Virus record (IMG/VR): IMGVR_UViG_3300045996_000852
Span: 101,393-165,392 of that record
Source: a virus
Length of the DNA: 64,000 bases
Direction: 5' to 3' (one strand)
The stretch's first letter is position 1. Every line of letters starts with the position of its first letter. The notes beneath the pieces were generated by a model, which was given only the letters and a program-made list of their open reading frames with translations, did no database searches and was not told where the DNA came from. Made by a program: the position numbers and the translations under genes. Positions 31,321 to 38,333 of the stretch are shown piece after piece.

Positions 31321-31607
31321 ATGAATAATAGTATTAAACAGGTTAAAGATAATATTCCACACACTATCATATCTCTCATCATAACTCTCCTTCGTCTTTG
31401 ATACTCAATATATATTGGTCTCCATATGTATGTGTGAATGAATTGACCAATGGCAAACAGGAGAATACAGAGTAATAGTAACCCTATAAAATGTTTGTCT
31501 GTAGTAATGTACGTTTCGAATGCACCAAACATTCTTGCACCGAATATGATTGCCACAATACATGATAACCATGTAAAGGAAATAGAGACAATAGATAAGA
31601 TTTTCAT
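31317..31607 (-). CDS. Small multi-pass membrane protein
   Basis: A 96-residue protein with three hydrophobic segments (about 4-26, 38-58 and 77-95). Probably inner membrane. Size and topology resemble some holins, without sequence support. Confidence 0.6.
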   Translation of the reverse strand: MKILSIVSISFTWLSCIVAIIFGARMFGAFETYITTDKHFIGLLLLCILLFAIGQFIHTYIWRPIYIEYQRRRRVMMRDMIVCGILSLTCLILLFI

Positions 31608-31641
31608 AATATGAGTGTTAATTGGTTAAACTAAATTGAGA

Positions 31642-31675
31642 AACACCAGTGATAGTCCGAAGAGTCACTGGTGTT
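31642..31675 (-). promoter_or_regulatory. Hairpin leader or terminator
   Basis: Minus strand: AACACCAGTGA pairs exactly with TCACTGGTGTT around 12 bases. It lies between 31724-31912 and 31317-31607. No T run follows at once, so a leader role is as likely as termination. Confidence 0.5.
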
Positions 31676-31723
31676 CGCATTCTTCACATTTCCATATAAA
31701 TAGAAGAGAATGGAGTTAAAGTT

Positions 31724-31912
31724 CTATTCCACATAGACTTTCCAAATATGCAGATAATCATAGTCCTTCAGACCAAGAATATCCCATATATGCTTATAAA
31801 TAACATCTGTACTGTAACAATACAATGTATCACCAGATTGTACCTCGATGAATAGTATCTCATCTTTGGACATACCTGTAGAGTCTGTTGTGTAAACGAC
31901 TTTGATCTTCAT
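31724..31912 (-). CDS. Hypothetical protein
   Basis: A 62-residue protein, beta-like. Imperfect inverted repeats flank the gene (about 31704-31716 and 31938-31950, 13 bases with one G-U). No family recognised. Confidence 0.55.
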   Translation of the reverse strand: MKIKVVYTTDSTGMSKDEILFIEVQSGDTLYCYSTDVIYKHIWDILGLKDYDYLHIWKVYVE

Positions 31913-32073
31913 GAGAATGTGTTTTGTTTATTGTATAAACTCCACTCTCTCTATTTATTTTAGCATCTTAGGATAAGGTAGGATGGAGTGACACTGTTCA
32001 GTCACTCCCATGCTCTAGCCTCACATTGACAGGTATTTATCCTGTAATATCTACACCACAAATAAACGAACAG

Positions 32074-32268
32074 TTAGCGATACATAACTCTACTCAGGTC
32101 TTTAAATTTCCATTCACCACCATTTACCTGATAGTTGAATCTTGTACCTGAGCCATCTTCGAATTGAATAGCTGTAATACTTGGAGCTATTGTTGAGTCC
32201 TCGTATTCCATCTCTTCTATTCTCTGAAGAATAGTAATAGCCTGAATTAGTAACAGACATTTGTTCAT
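32074..32268 (-). CDS. Hypothetical protein
   Basis: A 64-residue protein with a mildly hydrophobic N-terminus. No family recognised. Downstream of it (31965-32045) is a non-coding stretch with GGAGTGAC/GTCACTCC and AGGATAA/TTATCCT inverted repeats. Confidence 0.5.
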   Translation of the reverse strand: MNKCLLLIQAITILQRIEEMEYEDSTIAPSITAIQFEDGSGTRFNYQVNGGEWKFKDLSRVMYR

Positions 32269-32278
32269 ATGTTAAGTA

Positions 32279-32584
32279 TTAGAATTGACAATTTTGTTTC
32301 CACCACTCCTGAAATGTAATAGGATTCTCCAACATATCAGACATCATTTTACCATCAGGAAACTTCCTATACAAACCTTTGGAAGTAGGAATACTGTAAT
32401 TGGTTTGTAAACCAAATAGTTCTCCAATAGTAACAGTATCAAGCATGTCATTCTCCTCATTAACAACCAGTTCCCACTTATCTGACATGTCATGTTTGAA
32501 TACACCAATACAAATCTCTTGTATTTGTCTGAGACATGTACCTAATTGTCTCTCAATACCTTGGAATAAATCTAATCGTTTCAT
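32279..32584 (-). CDS. Hypothetical protein
   Basis: A 101-residue soluble protein, the first protein gene after the leftward tRNA array. No family recognised. Its leader is the stem-closed element 32613-32713. Confidence 0.6.
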   Translation of the reverse strand: MKRLDLFQGIERQLGTCLRQIQEICIGVFKHDMSDKWELVVNEENDMLDTVTIGELFGLQTNYSIPTSKGLYRKFPDGKMMSDMLENPITFQEWWKQNCQF

Positions 32585-32612
32585 TTTGAGCAGTTTAGTA
32601 GTTAATAAAGAG

Positions 32613-32713
32613 ATAAATACTGTGATTTCAGGTGCTTCACCTGCCTTCTATTATACTTGGAAGCTACCAGTTAAGGTTCACAACCGAGCTTTTTACTTCA
32701 TCACAATATTTAT
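32613..32713 (-). ncRNA. Stem-closed structured RNA between tRNA and gene
   Basis: Minus strand: ATAAATATTGTGAT (32713-32700) pairs with ATCACAGTATTTAT (32626-32613), 14 pairs with one G-U. Inside are the hairpins GGTTGTGAACC and CAGGTGAAGCACCTG. It begins 2 bases after the tRNA-His. Confidence 0.55.
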
Positions 32714-32715
32714 TT

Positions 32716-32789
32716 GGGTGATATACCAGATTCGAACTGGTACGAAGACAACCACAATGTCTCATGCTGACCGTTACATTAATACCACC
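32716..32789 (-). tRNA. tRNA-His (GTG)
   Basis: Acceptor GGTGGTA/TATCACC, anticodon stem AGACA/TGTCT with loop TTGTGGT, T arm with TTCGAAT. No encoded CCA. This is a second His tRNA besides 60949-61019. Confidence 0.8.
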
Positions 32790-32796
32790 GTATTTG

Positions 32797-32871
32797 GGTC
32801 TCATAGCAGATTCGAACTACTATCAAGGGCATGATTGGAAGCCCCTATCCTAGCCATTAGACGAATGAGAC
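32797..32871 (-). tRNA. tRNA-like gene with enlarged anticodon loop
   Basis: Acceptor GTCTCAT/ATGAGAC, D arm GTCT...GGAT and T arm AGTAG-TTCGAAT-CTGCT are intact. The anticodon stem GGGGC/GCCCT encloses ten bases, TTCCAATCAT, instead of seven. Standard numbering gives CCA (Trp) and a one-base shift gives TCC (Gly), so identity is uncertain. It may be a pseudogene or a functional variant. Confidence 0.65.
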
Positions 32872-32876
32872 CATAT

Positions 32877-32996
32877 AAATCTTTATATTATGAGATACCT
32901 TTTCCGTGGTCACTGGTTATCCAGTATGTGTTTTACGTTCCACACCCCTTTTCGGTGACATTGTACTCAGTTGGCTCTTATTTAATATAAAGATTT
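32877..32996 (-). ncRNA. Stem-closed structured RNA between two tRNAs
   Basis: Minus strand: AAATCTTTATATTA (32996-32983) pairs exactly with 32890-32877, 14 pairs enclosing 92 bases with an ACTGG/CCAGT hairpin. It fills the gap between two tRNA genes almost exactly, 1 base from one and 5 from the other. Confidence 0.6.
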
Positions 32997-32997
32997 G

Positions 32998-33069
32998 GGT
33001 GCTGTAAAGGAATCGAACCTCTCTTTCAGGCAGAAAAAGCCTGTGTCCTAGCCGATAGACGAACAGCAC
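32998..33069 (-). tRNA. tRNA with Glu-like body and TTT anticodon
   Basis: Acceptor GTGCTGT/ACAGCAC, D arm GTCT/GGAC, anticodon stem CAGGC/GCCTG, loop TTTTTCT, T arm AGAGG-TTCGATT-CCTTT. Normal numbering gives UUU (Lys) with an unusual C37, while the D arm and spacing resemble tRNA-Glu, whose anticodon UUC would need a one-base shift. Identity uncertain. Confidence 0.7.
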
Positions 33070-33078
33070 CGTATAAAA

Positions 33079-33312
33079 CTATGGAAAGTTGAATAACTTC
33101 TTACCTATTTGTGGTAGATAAGCTATCCCAATGATATAATAACACATGATTATCAATATTATAATATCACCAGAAGTAGAATATAGTGATTCTTTATCCA
33201 TTATCTTTAAATCTATGGACCAAGTTAGTATAAATATTGGTAATAGGATGTATATAATAACCAATAAGATATATAACATTGGACGAATAACACTTTCCAT
33301 GAAATCTTTCAT
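33079..33312 (-). CDS. Small membrane protein
   Basis: A 77-residue protein with two long hydrophobic segments (about 10-32 and 46-66). Probably inner membrane. It lies just upstream of the leftward tRNA array and probably shares its transcript. Confidence 0.6.
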   Translation of the reverse strand: MKDFMESVIRPMLYILLVIIYILLPIFILTWSIDLKIMDKESLYSTSGDIIILIIMCYYIIGIAYLPQIGKKLFNFP

Positions 33313-33331
33313 TTGTTAATGTATTTAACAG

Positions 33332-33436
33332 TTAGTTAATCAATTCACGGTCAGAATAGACAATGATAACACTCCTCTCTGTAGTAACACAAATAGGTAT
33401 AGTAATCATCATCAGTATAGTAATAATATGTCTCAT
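33332..33436 (-). CDS. Possible small exported peptide
   Basis: A 34-codon frame, ATG 33436 to TAA 33332, with a hydrophobic N-terminal half. It lies 19 bases upstream of the membrane-protein gene. An overlapping plus-strand frame at 33363-33713 also starts hydrophobic, so the strand is not certain. Confidence 0.35.
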   Translation of the reverse strand: MRHIITILMMITIPICVTTERSVIIVYSDRELIN

Positions 33437-33579
33437 AGTACTTGTTTTTATTAGTTTTAGTATATATTGCAACAGCTTACCACATTTTACCACTTTCTCA
33501 CACTCATCCCAAAGTCCCTACTGGTTCTCAGGTCACACCCTCATTCAACACATTTTATATAGAAATCCTCCAATAAAAG

Positions 33580-33615
33580 AAAAAAGAGGTCACACTGTCC
33601 TTGTGCAACCTCTTG
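33580..33615 (-). terminator. Rho-independent terminator
   Basis: Minus strand: AGAGGT pairs with ACCTCT (33613-33608 with 33590-33585), with partial extension, followed by TTTTTT. It implies a short leftward transcript ending here. The stretch 33437-33832 holds this terminator, a possible 18-codon frame and repeats, and no clear gene. Confidence 0.7.
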
Positions 33616-33632
33616 ACATTCATAGAATTAAC

Positions 33633-33689
33633 TTAGTACATCCTTTCGTACAGTTCATTCTCTTGTTCTGTTGTCATTTCTCTTGTCAT
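33633..33689 (-). CDS. Possible 18-residue peptide
   Basis: A tiny frame, ATG 33689 to TAA 33633, Glu/Met/Thr-rich. Its only support is the terminator that follows 18 bases downstream. Confidence 0.25.
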   Translation of the reverse strand: MTREMTTEQENELYERMY

Positions 33690-33742
33690 GGTAGGCTATT
33701 TGAGCTTTGTTAATAGACAAACTATAACACTATGTTAATAGT

Positions 33743-33831
33743 TGTCCGATTGGGTTATTAAAAGTCCAATAATCCCGCAATAAATAGGAATTATTGGACC
33801 TACAATAACATTTGATGTCCGATTGGGTTAT
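33743..33831. repeat. Direct repeats flanking an inverted repeat
   Basis: TGTCCGATTGGGTTAT occurs exactly at 33743-33758 and 33816-33831. Between them GTCCAATAAT (33764-33773) and ATTATTGGAC (33790-33799) form a 10-pair inverted repeat. This could be a protein-binding site, a recombination site or part of an origin. Confidence 0.6.
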
Positions 33832-33832
33832 A

Positions 33833-33982
33833 CTAACCCTTTTCAGTAGCTTCTTTAGCTGCACTAAATGCCACAACTAGACCTACGAAGAGAATAATAC
33901 CTGCCACATATTTGATTACAGGATTCTCTACTTGGAATAATCCCCATGCTATGAAGATTAATAATATTGCTATTCCCCACAT
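33833..33982 (-). CDS. Small two-helix membrane protein
   Basis: A 49-codon frame from ATG 33982 to TAG 33833 with hydrophobic segments at about 2-17 and 22-42. A -7 box at 34017-34024 lies upstream. Holin-like size but no sequence match recognised. Confidence 0.55.
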   Translation of the reverse strand: MWGIAILLIFIAWGLFQVENPVIKYVAGIILFVGLVVAFSAAKEATEKG

Positions 33983-34016
33983 AACTTATAGTTTTACAAT
34001 TAGTTAGATAATAAAA

Positions 34017-34062
34017 CAAATATAGGAACTACAGGTATTAGCTATAGTTCCCATATTTATTC
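34017..34062. promoter_or_regulatory. Promoter within a dyad
   Basis: Minus strand TATATTTG (34024-34017) in AGTTCCTATATTTG is a -7 box for the 49-residue gene. An inverted copy of ATAGTTCCYATATTT lies at about 34045-34060 on the plus strand, so the site is a near-palindrome that could bind a regulator or fire both ways. Confidence 0.5.
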
Positions 34063-34091
34063 GTTTCGTACAGTTTAATGTGTAACGTACA

Positions 34092-34119
34092 ATAAAAAAG
34101 GGAGATTTCTCTCCCTTTG
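34092..34119 (-). terminator. Rho-independent terminator
   Basis: Minus strand: AAAGGGAGA pairs with TCTCCCTTT and is followed by TTTTTT. It ends the transcript of 34121-34561. Confidence 0.85.
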
Positions 34120-34120
34120 A

Positions 34121-34561
34121 TTATAATACAACTGCATCATCCTGCTCACCACGCTTACCAACGATAAGACCTACTTCATTGGTCTCTTCATCTACCACTT
34201 CATAGAAAGCGATAGATTCTTCCGGCACTTTGAAGTAAGGATTACCGTTCTTGCTCTCTTTGTAAGGAGTCAATGCTGCGATCTCATCCTTCAAGGCATT
34301 AGAAGCCCAGATAGGATATTCTTCTTTGGTTTGCAGATGAACCAGCGTGAAGCGATACTTCATGCCGCCATTGTCATAACCGAAAGCCTTTAAGAACACC
34401 TGTCCACCTTCACTGAAACCTTTGGCACTGAACTTCACTCTCTTGAGTGCATCCAGTGTGTAAGATACCACGTTGCCTGCCTTGTTTGCAATCAGGCTAA
34501 AGGTTTTGCTACCTGCTTGCACTTTCTTCCTGTCGAGTTTGTTTGAAACTGTTTGTTCCAT
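34121..34561 (-). CDS. Hypothetical protein
   Basis: A 146-residue soluble protein, first leftward gene from the divergent control region. The ATG at 34561 is preferred; a longer frame would run through the G-rich repeats. It has its own terminator, so it is monocistronic. Its sequence looks richer in G and C than its neighbours, which may reflect high expression or transfer. Function unknown. Confidence 0.7.
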   Translation of the reverse strand: MEQTVSNKLDRKKVQAGSKTFSLIANKAGNVVSYTLDALKRVKFSAKGFSEGGQVFLKAFGYDNGGMKYRFTLVHLQTKEEYPIWASNALKDEIAALTPYKESKNGNPYFKVPEESIAFYEVVDEETNEVGLIVGKRGEQDDAVVL

Positions 34562-34584
34562 GACGTTAAAATTTAAAGTTAAAA

Positions 34585-34798
34585 TTATGGGGGGATACCC
34601 CCGAATGTCAATGAGGAGAGGGGGTATTTTGTGGGTCTGTTCTCCCATGACAGACACTTACATGATTTTCAGGGTGGGGGTATCATTTATAATGGAAAAA
34701 ATTTAATCATATTGGGTCCATAGTGGAAAAAATTTAAGTAGGGGTACACTTTTAAGAGGGGGTTAACATATAATACCCGGGGTCTTATATTAAATATG
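34585..34798. promoter_or_regulatory. Divergent control region with repeats
   Basis: Between the outermost leftward and rightward genes. It contains a GGGGGGATACCCCC near-palindrome (34589-34602), several further G4-5 runs mostly followed by TA (near 34620, 34675, 34740 and 34757) and an 18-base element ATARTGGAAAAAATTTAA at 34689-34706 and 34720-34737, spaced 31 bases apart. These look like operator or iteron-type sites. Confidence 0.6.
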
Positions 34799-34806
34799 TA
34801 CCTTTG
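34799..34806 (+). promoter_or_regulatory. Rightward promoter -7 box
   Basis: TACCTTTG matches TAnnTTTG and ends 6 bases before the ATG at 34813, so the transcript would be leaderless or nearly so. Confidence 0.6.
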
Positions 34807-34812
34807 TGTACT

Positions 34813-35055
34813 ATGGAAACTATAATTAATCAGGTCCGGGACTTAGTAAGTAACCTATCCGGGAATTATCTTGGGGAAGTTAAGATTACAGTTGAGGTTC
34901 CTACAGAATCCTTTGGGACTATTCAGGAAAGAATCCATGAAGCAGTTAAGAATCATCAATCCCTGAATCTTTCTAATCCTATTACTCCGTTTAAAAAAGA
35001 CATAAGGTTCTTCTTCCCACCTAATACTCAACTAGTTGTAAAAATTAAAGAATGA
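34813..35055 (+). CDS. Hypothetical protein
   Basis: An 80-residue protein from ATG 34813. First gene of the rightward arm, overlapping the AAA+ gene by 4 bases (ATGA). No family recognised; the coupling suggests it works with the ATPase. Confidence 0.65.
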   Translation: METIINQVRDLVSNLSGNYLGEVKITVEVPTESFGTIQERIHEAVKNHQSLNLSNPITPFKKDIRFFFPPNTQLVVKIKE

Positions 35056-36233
35056 ATTTAGACCCTACTCTGTTATTATTGATTACTTCCGGGGGATTAT
35101 TGATGTACTTTAAGAATATCCCTAGACTCATATATAATAAGGTGAAGTCTCAGTTTGTATATTCCGTAAAGGTTTACCAGTATGATGAGCTATTCCTGAT
35201 TTTAGAGAACTGGTTGTACGATCATCACAAGTCTGCCTACAAGGATGTGGAAGCATCCCTTCAGGATGAGGACAGTTCCCCGGGTAGGTCTCATCATGAA
35301 ATCAAAAGGACATTGATATACAAGCAGGAAGAGAATGATTTCTTCATTAAGTATAACAATAAGAAGTTGATTATCAGTAAGTCCAAGGAGAAAATGGACA
35401 AAGCCGAGAGTGCAAAGGATTTCTACTTCAGGAAATATACTCTTAGTGGGTTCCGGGCAAAGGAACATATTGACCTTTTACTCAAAGAAGCCGTGAAATA
35501 CAATGAGGCCAAGAAGAATGTGGGAATCTATGTTTACTCCAATGACAGTTATGGTAACTGGTCTTCACCTAAGACAATCAAAGTGAAGTCTTGGGACAAG
35601 GTTATCTTGGAGAAAAATGCCAAGGACTTGATTACTAAGGATTTGCAGGAGTTTCTATCAAGTGAGAAGTGGTATATGGAAGCTTCAATTGCCTACAAGA
35701 GGGGTTACGGTTTGCATGGACCTCCGGGAACGGGGAAGACTACGTTAGCTTTGGCTATTGCTTGCTATACCAACAGACCTGTTTACTGCATGAACCTTAA
35801 CTCTATTGAGAATGACAGCAGGATTCCGTACATGTTCAGTGAAATGAGGAACAATTCTATTCTCCTGTTGGAAGATATTGACAGGGTTTTCTCTGGAAGG
35901 GATAATGTCCGGGATGATTCGAAGATTACTTTCTCTACTTTCCTTAATTGCTTGGATGGTGCATTCTCCAAGCATGGGGTTATTACTATAATAACTACAA
36001 ATCATTTGGATAAGCTTGACCCTGCCTTGCTGAGAACGGGTAGGATTGACCTGCTTCAGGAAATTCCAAAGCCTACGGTTGCGGAAGTGGCTGAGTATCT
36101 TAGTATTTTCTATGGTAAGCCAGTGACCTTGGAGGGTTATGACAATGACTGGACCATGAGTGATATTCAAGAAATCTGTATTAAGAACAAAACAAATGTT
36201 AATAAAGCTATAGAAACTTTACAACATCATTAA
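35052..36233 (+). CDS. BCS1-like AAA+ ATPase
   Basis: A 393-residue AAA+ protein. Walker A is GPPGTGKTT (223-231), Walker B ILLLEDIDRVF (270-280), with a DPALLRTGRID arginine region and an N-terminal hydrophobic segment (7-20). This layout, with a membrane anchor and a beta-rich middle domain, matches the BCS1 family, which moves folded proteins across membranes in mitochondria. Bacterial and phage relatives are of unknown role. Confidence 0.85.
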   Translation: MNLDPTLLLLITSGGLLMYFKNIPRLIYNKVKSQFVYSVKVYQYDELFLILENWLYDHHKSAYKDVEASLQDEDSSPGRSHHEIKRTLIYKQEENDFFIKYNNKKLIISKSKEKMDKAESAKDFYFRKYTLSGFRAKEHIDLLLKEAVKYNEAKKNVGIYVYSNDSYGNWSSPKTIKVKSWDKVILEKNAKDLITKDLQEFLSSEKWYMEASIAYKRGYGLHGPPGTGKTTLALAIACYTNRPVYCMNLNSIENDSRIPYMFSEMRNNSILLLEDIDRVFSGRDNVRDDSKITFSTFLNCLDGAFSKHGVITIITTNHLDKLDPALLRTGRIDLLQEIPKPTVAEVAEYLSIFYGKPVTLEGYDNDWTMSDIQEICIKNKTNVNKAIETLQHH

Positions 36234-36253
36234 ATATATTAACTTTACTTCTT

Positions 36254-36472
36254 ATGGTAATTGCAAAATACGATACGATACTTGGATTCCAATACTTCGA
36301 ATTCAGACCTGACCTTCTAGCAAACTACAACAAATTTATATATGGAACACGAAGAGGAAAAGAAAGAGATAGAGTACATGCTACCAACGGAACCCTCGTA
36401 CTTCGAAGGGGAAGTTTTAATAGGAGAGCAATGGATGCCAATAAAGACGAAAGACCTGAGTCGAGTTACTAA
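36254..36472 (+). CDS. Uncertain short gene overlapping the next
   Basis: A 72-codon frame. Its first 30 codons fill the gap before 36342 and look protein-like, but the rest overlaps 36342-36755 in another frame. It may be a broken or frameshifted N-terminal extension, or a shadow. Confidence 0.25.
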   Translation: MVIAKYDTILGFQYFEFRPDLLANYNKFIYGTRRGKERDRVHATNGTLVLRRGSFNRRAMDANKDERPESSY

Positions 36473-36755
36473 GGAAATCAGAAGAGGAACTATCAGAGTT
36501 AAAAGATTGACCAAGGAAGATATTGAAAAGGAAGGTTGGAAGTATACAGGAAAGTCTATTAATATATGGTTTGAGAAGGAAGGTAATTTCGAAAGAACAA
36601 CATGGACTGCATATAAAGCCATCTTGCATTATAATACATATGATAATTGGATGACTGTATATTTAAAAGACTATGATAATGAGCATCATATATTTCAAGG
36701 TAAATGCCCTGATATAAATACTTTCCGAACTATACAAAAACTTTTAAACATATGA
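36342..36755 (+). CDS. Hypothetical protein
   Basis: A 137-residue soluble protein, acidic N-terminus then beta-like. No family recognised. Overlaps the next gene by 4 bases. Confidence 0.65.
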   Translation: MEHEEEKKEIEYMLPTEPSYFEGEVLIGEQWMPIKTKDLSRVTKEIRRGTIRVKRLTKEDIEKEGWKYTGKSINIWFEKEGNFERTTWTAYKAILHYNTYDNWMTVYLKDYDNEHHIFQGKCPDINTFRTIQKLLNI

Positions 36756-37111
36756 GTAAGTACCACGTAACTTATTTTTATTTGGCTACGGGCATGGAAG
36801 GTATTCCAGATAAAAATGACTATGGGATTGTAGAAGCCAATTCTCCTGATGAAGCTAAAGATATAGTTGTAAAAAGACAGAACCACCAAGCAGACCATCA
36901 TTATACTGCTCAAGAAGTTGATGCTTGGTTTAGAAGTTGTCTATCTGCTAAATTAATAGATGAACCAAAGCCTATTCCTCAAAGTAATTGGGGTGCAGGA
37001 GAAGAAGACTTCCCACTTGTTCCTACAGAAACCAAGATGCTTAATGGAGAATTTGTTAAACGTGATGAATCAAATCCTTTTAGAAGACCTGATAACAACA
37101 CAATAATATAA
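36752..37111 (+). CDS. Hypothetical protein
   Basis: A 119-residue protein with a compact N-terminal domain (residues 1-70, SKYHVTYFYLATG start) and a disordered Pro/Asn-rich tail. Function unknown. Confidence 0.65.
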   Translation: MSKYHVTYFYLATGMEGIPDKNDYGIVEANSPDEAKDIVVKRQNHQADHHYTAQEVDAWFRSCLSAKLIDEPKPIPQSNWGAGEEDFPLVPTETKMLNGEFVKRDESNPFRRPDNNTII

Positions 37112-37112
37112 T

Positions 37113-37352
37113 ATGAAAACTTTAGAACAATTTATTCGTGACAATGACCTACCAATCGAAGAAGGTACTGTAGGTTATCTTAATGGAGAAAGAGGTAATA
37201 CTTTAGGTAGTGCTACTTTCAGACTTGTAATAACAGAGGGTGACAATGGTCAACCTGTTAAAGGATACATTCATCCAGAGGGAAGGAGTGGTGATACTAT
37301 TAATGTATTAATTGCCGGGAATCAACTGGTAATTACAGATATATGTTCTTAA
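37113..37352 (+). CDS. Hypothetical protein
   Basis: A 79-residue protein, beta-rich with many Gly. No family recognised. It starts 1 base after the previous stop. Confidence 0.6.
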   Translation: MKTLEQFIRDNDLPIEEGTVGYLNGERGNTLGSATFRLVITEGDNGQPVKGYIHPEGRSGDTINVLIAGNQLVITDICS

Positions 37353-37368
37353 TTTAAAATCAATAAAA

Positions 37369-37731
37369 ATGAATCTTACAAACAGTAATTCAGCAGGTAC
37401 ATCATCTACCTCTGGAACAATGGTGCTCCGTAGTGATCTAACTAGACCCTTGACTTTCGGTGAAAGACTTGTAGGTGTAACTTTTAATGTCAGCAAGAAT
37501 CCTAAGGTTGATGAAATCAAAAGATATTTTGCCAATCTGATTGATGATATTAATCAGAGGTCACATATGAAAGCTCAAGAACTTATGGAAAAGACAGTTG
37601 AAGGTTATGTTGAGAATGGCAAACTCAATCAAATGGACCCTACAGACCAAACAGAAGTTCTTATTTCTCACCAAGCTATCATACAATTGAAACAAGCTTG
37701 TATGTGGACGGTTAACTATTACGTAATTTAA
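37369..37731 (+). CDS. Acb2/Tad1-like helical-hairpin protein
   Basis: A 120-residue protein. Residues 28-62 read LTFGERLVGVTFN, then VDEIKRYFANLID, and the C-terminus is IIQLKQACMWTVNYYV. This TFGE-x-LVG-x-TFN start and the Trp-containing C-terminal helix are the pattern of the Acb2/Tad1 hairpin family. Known members bind cyclic nucleotide or cyclic ADP-ribose signals and block CBASS or Thoeris immunity. An Asn/Ser/Thr-rich N-terminal 25 residues and a longer middle loop are unusual. Assignment is by pattern only. Confidence 0.6.
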   Translation: MNLTNSNSAGTSSTSGTMVLRSDLTRPLTFGERLVGVTFNVSKNPKVDEIKRYFANLIDDINQRSHMKAQELMEKTVEGYVENGKLNQMDPTDQTEVLISHQAIIQLKQACMWTVNYYVI

Positions 37732-37760
37732 GAAGGGTGTCGAAAGACACCTTCTTTATT
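37731..37760 (+). terminator. Rho-independent terminator
   Basis: AGAAGGGTGTC-GAAA-GACACCTTCT stem (one bulged G) followed by TTATTT. It ends the first rightward block. Confidence 0.7.
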
Positions 37761-37786
37761 TAACACTTCATATAGTTTCCTATAGT

Positions 37787-37794
37787 TATCTTTG
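37787..37794 (+). promoter_or_regulatory. Promoter -7 box
   Basis: TATCTTTG matches TAnnTTTG, 19 bases upstream of the ATG at 37814 and just after a terminator. No clear -33 TTTG. Confidence 0.5.
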
Positions 37795-37813
37795 TTTACA
37801 TATTTATTATAGT

Positions 37814-38332
37814 ATGAATTTCATTGAACAAGAAAGGGAAATATCCAACTCAAACTATTTGATTAACGAATTAATCATGAGTGGTTGGCTAGAAAAGGAT
37901 GTGGTTCTAGTGAACTGTGGTCCTCAATACTCATCAAGACTAACTCAGCTTATTAATCATAAGACTTCTTACCTAAATGGTAATGAGCTATTTGAACAAA
38001 TCTCATTAGAACTTCCCGGTAAAGGGATGAATCAGGTTCTATGTTATGATTTCAGAGAATATATTTCTTTTGATAGATACTTGGCTGAGTGGATTGCTAA
38101 ACACGTAACAAAGACAGCTAAGTTTTTATTTATTACCAACACAATCTTTTCAGGAAGGAAGCTCAACAAGGTTAAAATGTTGATGAAAGCAAAGATTGAA
38201 AACTTGGATAACATGAAGTTCCTTTCATTATATACAATGGAAGGTTCTATTGTTAAACCTGATTATACACACAGAACATTTAATAAGGATAACAAGCCTG
38301 TATTCTTTTGGGAAAATACTAATATCAAATAA
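37814..38332 (+). CDS. Hypothetical protein
   Basis: A 172-residue protein that looks like an alpha/beta fold (DVVLVNCG, then FLFITNTIF strands). No family recognised. First gene after the promoter at 37787. Confidence 0.65.
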   Translation: MNFIEQEREISNSNYLINELIMSGWLEKDVVLVNCGPQYSSRLTQLINHKTSYLNGNELFEQISLELPGKGMNQVLCYDFREYISFDRYLAEWIAKHVTKTAKFLFITNTIFSGRKLNKVKMLMKAKIENLDNMKFLSLYTMEGSIVKPDYTHRTFNKDNKPVFFWENTNIK

Positions 38333-38333
38333 T

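Noticed and set aside
33363-33713. Plus-strand frame with a hydrophobic N-terminus
   Set aside because: It lies opposite a leftward terminator and the remaining sequence is unlike a protein; the hydrophobic start may come from AT-rich sequence. Kept as an alternative to 33332-33436 only.
34585-34770. G-quadruplex cluster in the divergent region
   Set aside because: The G runs are too far apart for a single intramolecular quadruplex; reading them as repeated binding sites is simpler.
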